Below, in pieces: positions 63,990-64,000 of a DNA stretch of 64,000 nucleotides (position 1 is the stretch's first letter; every line of letters starts with the position of its first letter). A model generated the notes under the pieces. The model was given only the letters and a program-made list of their open reading frames with translations, did no database searches and was not told the origin of the DNA. The position numbers and the translations under genes were made by a program. The DNA comes from Candidatus Omnitrophota bacterium (GTDB lineage: Bacteria; Omnitrophota; Koll11; Tantalellales; Tantalellaceae). Location of the stretch: positions 24,018 through 88,017 of the forward strand of contig JADGBB010000001.1 in NCBI GenBank assembly GCA_015231715.1, given 5' to 3'.

Positions 63990-64000
63990 TCTTTCTATTC

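Overview
The window is about 64 kb of low-GC bacterial DNA whose style points to an Omnitrophota-like (candidate phylum OP3) genome. The reasons are very long proteins (up to 5,490 residues) that begin with a leader peptide, a short D-N-L-S-P motif just after the leader in two of them, metabolic-enzyme domains buried inside these giants, and many eroded gene fragments. The phylum is inferred from style; no rRNA or universal marker gene is present.

Layout. Positions 1-13,600 run on the + strand: the 3' part of a giant protein with kinase-like and HD-like domains, a chagasin-type lipoprotein whose only sensible start is ATT, an rtcB remnant, an eroded giant gene (4,391-6,377) in GC-richer DNA, a nucleotidyltransferase pair, and a 1,962-residue secreted protein with six tandem repeats. 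At 13,620-13,647 lies a dif-like XerC/XerD site. From there to the right edge essentially every gene is on the - strand. A dif-like site exactly at a convergent strand switch suggests that this is the replication terminus region.

13.7-24.7 kb is an accessory strip: a broken LAGLIDADG homing endonuclease, small membrane proteins, dinD, a PLD/SF2-helicase/DUF3427 protein, an alpha/beta hydrolase, a second nucleotidyltransferase pair under a palindromic operator, a SIMPL-domain protein, and a 'mobile mystery' toxin-antitoxin locus. That locus keeps its antitoxin and three evenly spaced operators, but its Fic toxin is cut to 37 residues. Several families of short dispersed repeats lie between these genes.

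24.7-36.7 kb holds a 1,672-residue leader-bearing protein with a cytidylate-kinase domain between two GNAT-like segments, then small enzymes (Dabb, cupin, FMN reductase, DnaQ-like exonuclease, MBL-fold hydrolase), then a leader-bearing protein with three RidA domains.

36.7-53.2 kb is the centrepiece: one 5,490-residue ORF with a leader, six AAA+ modules in a degenerate/P-loop alternation, a HEIRH motif, a long helical linker, a Ser/Gly-rich and then acidic stretch, and a C-terminal VWA domain with a complete MIDAS motif and a membrane segment. The order and size resemble eukaryotic midasin (Rea1/MDN1). It sits directly upstream of the triple-RidA gene. 53.4-64 kb has a zinc-ribbon SDR enzyme, a ycaO-umuD-umuC operon, a cupin, and another giant with NagB-like and GNAT domains that may continue beyond the window. 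Most giants end in a short hydrophobic tail closing with Ala or Ala-Ala.
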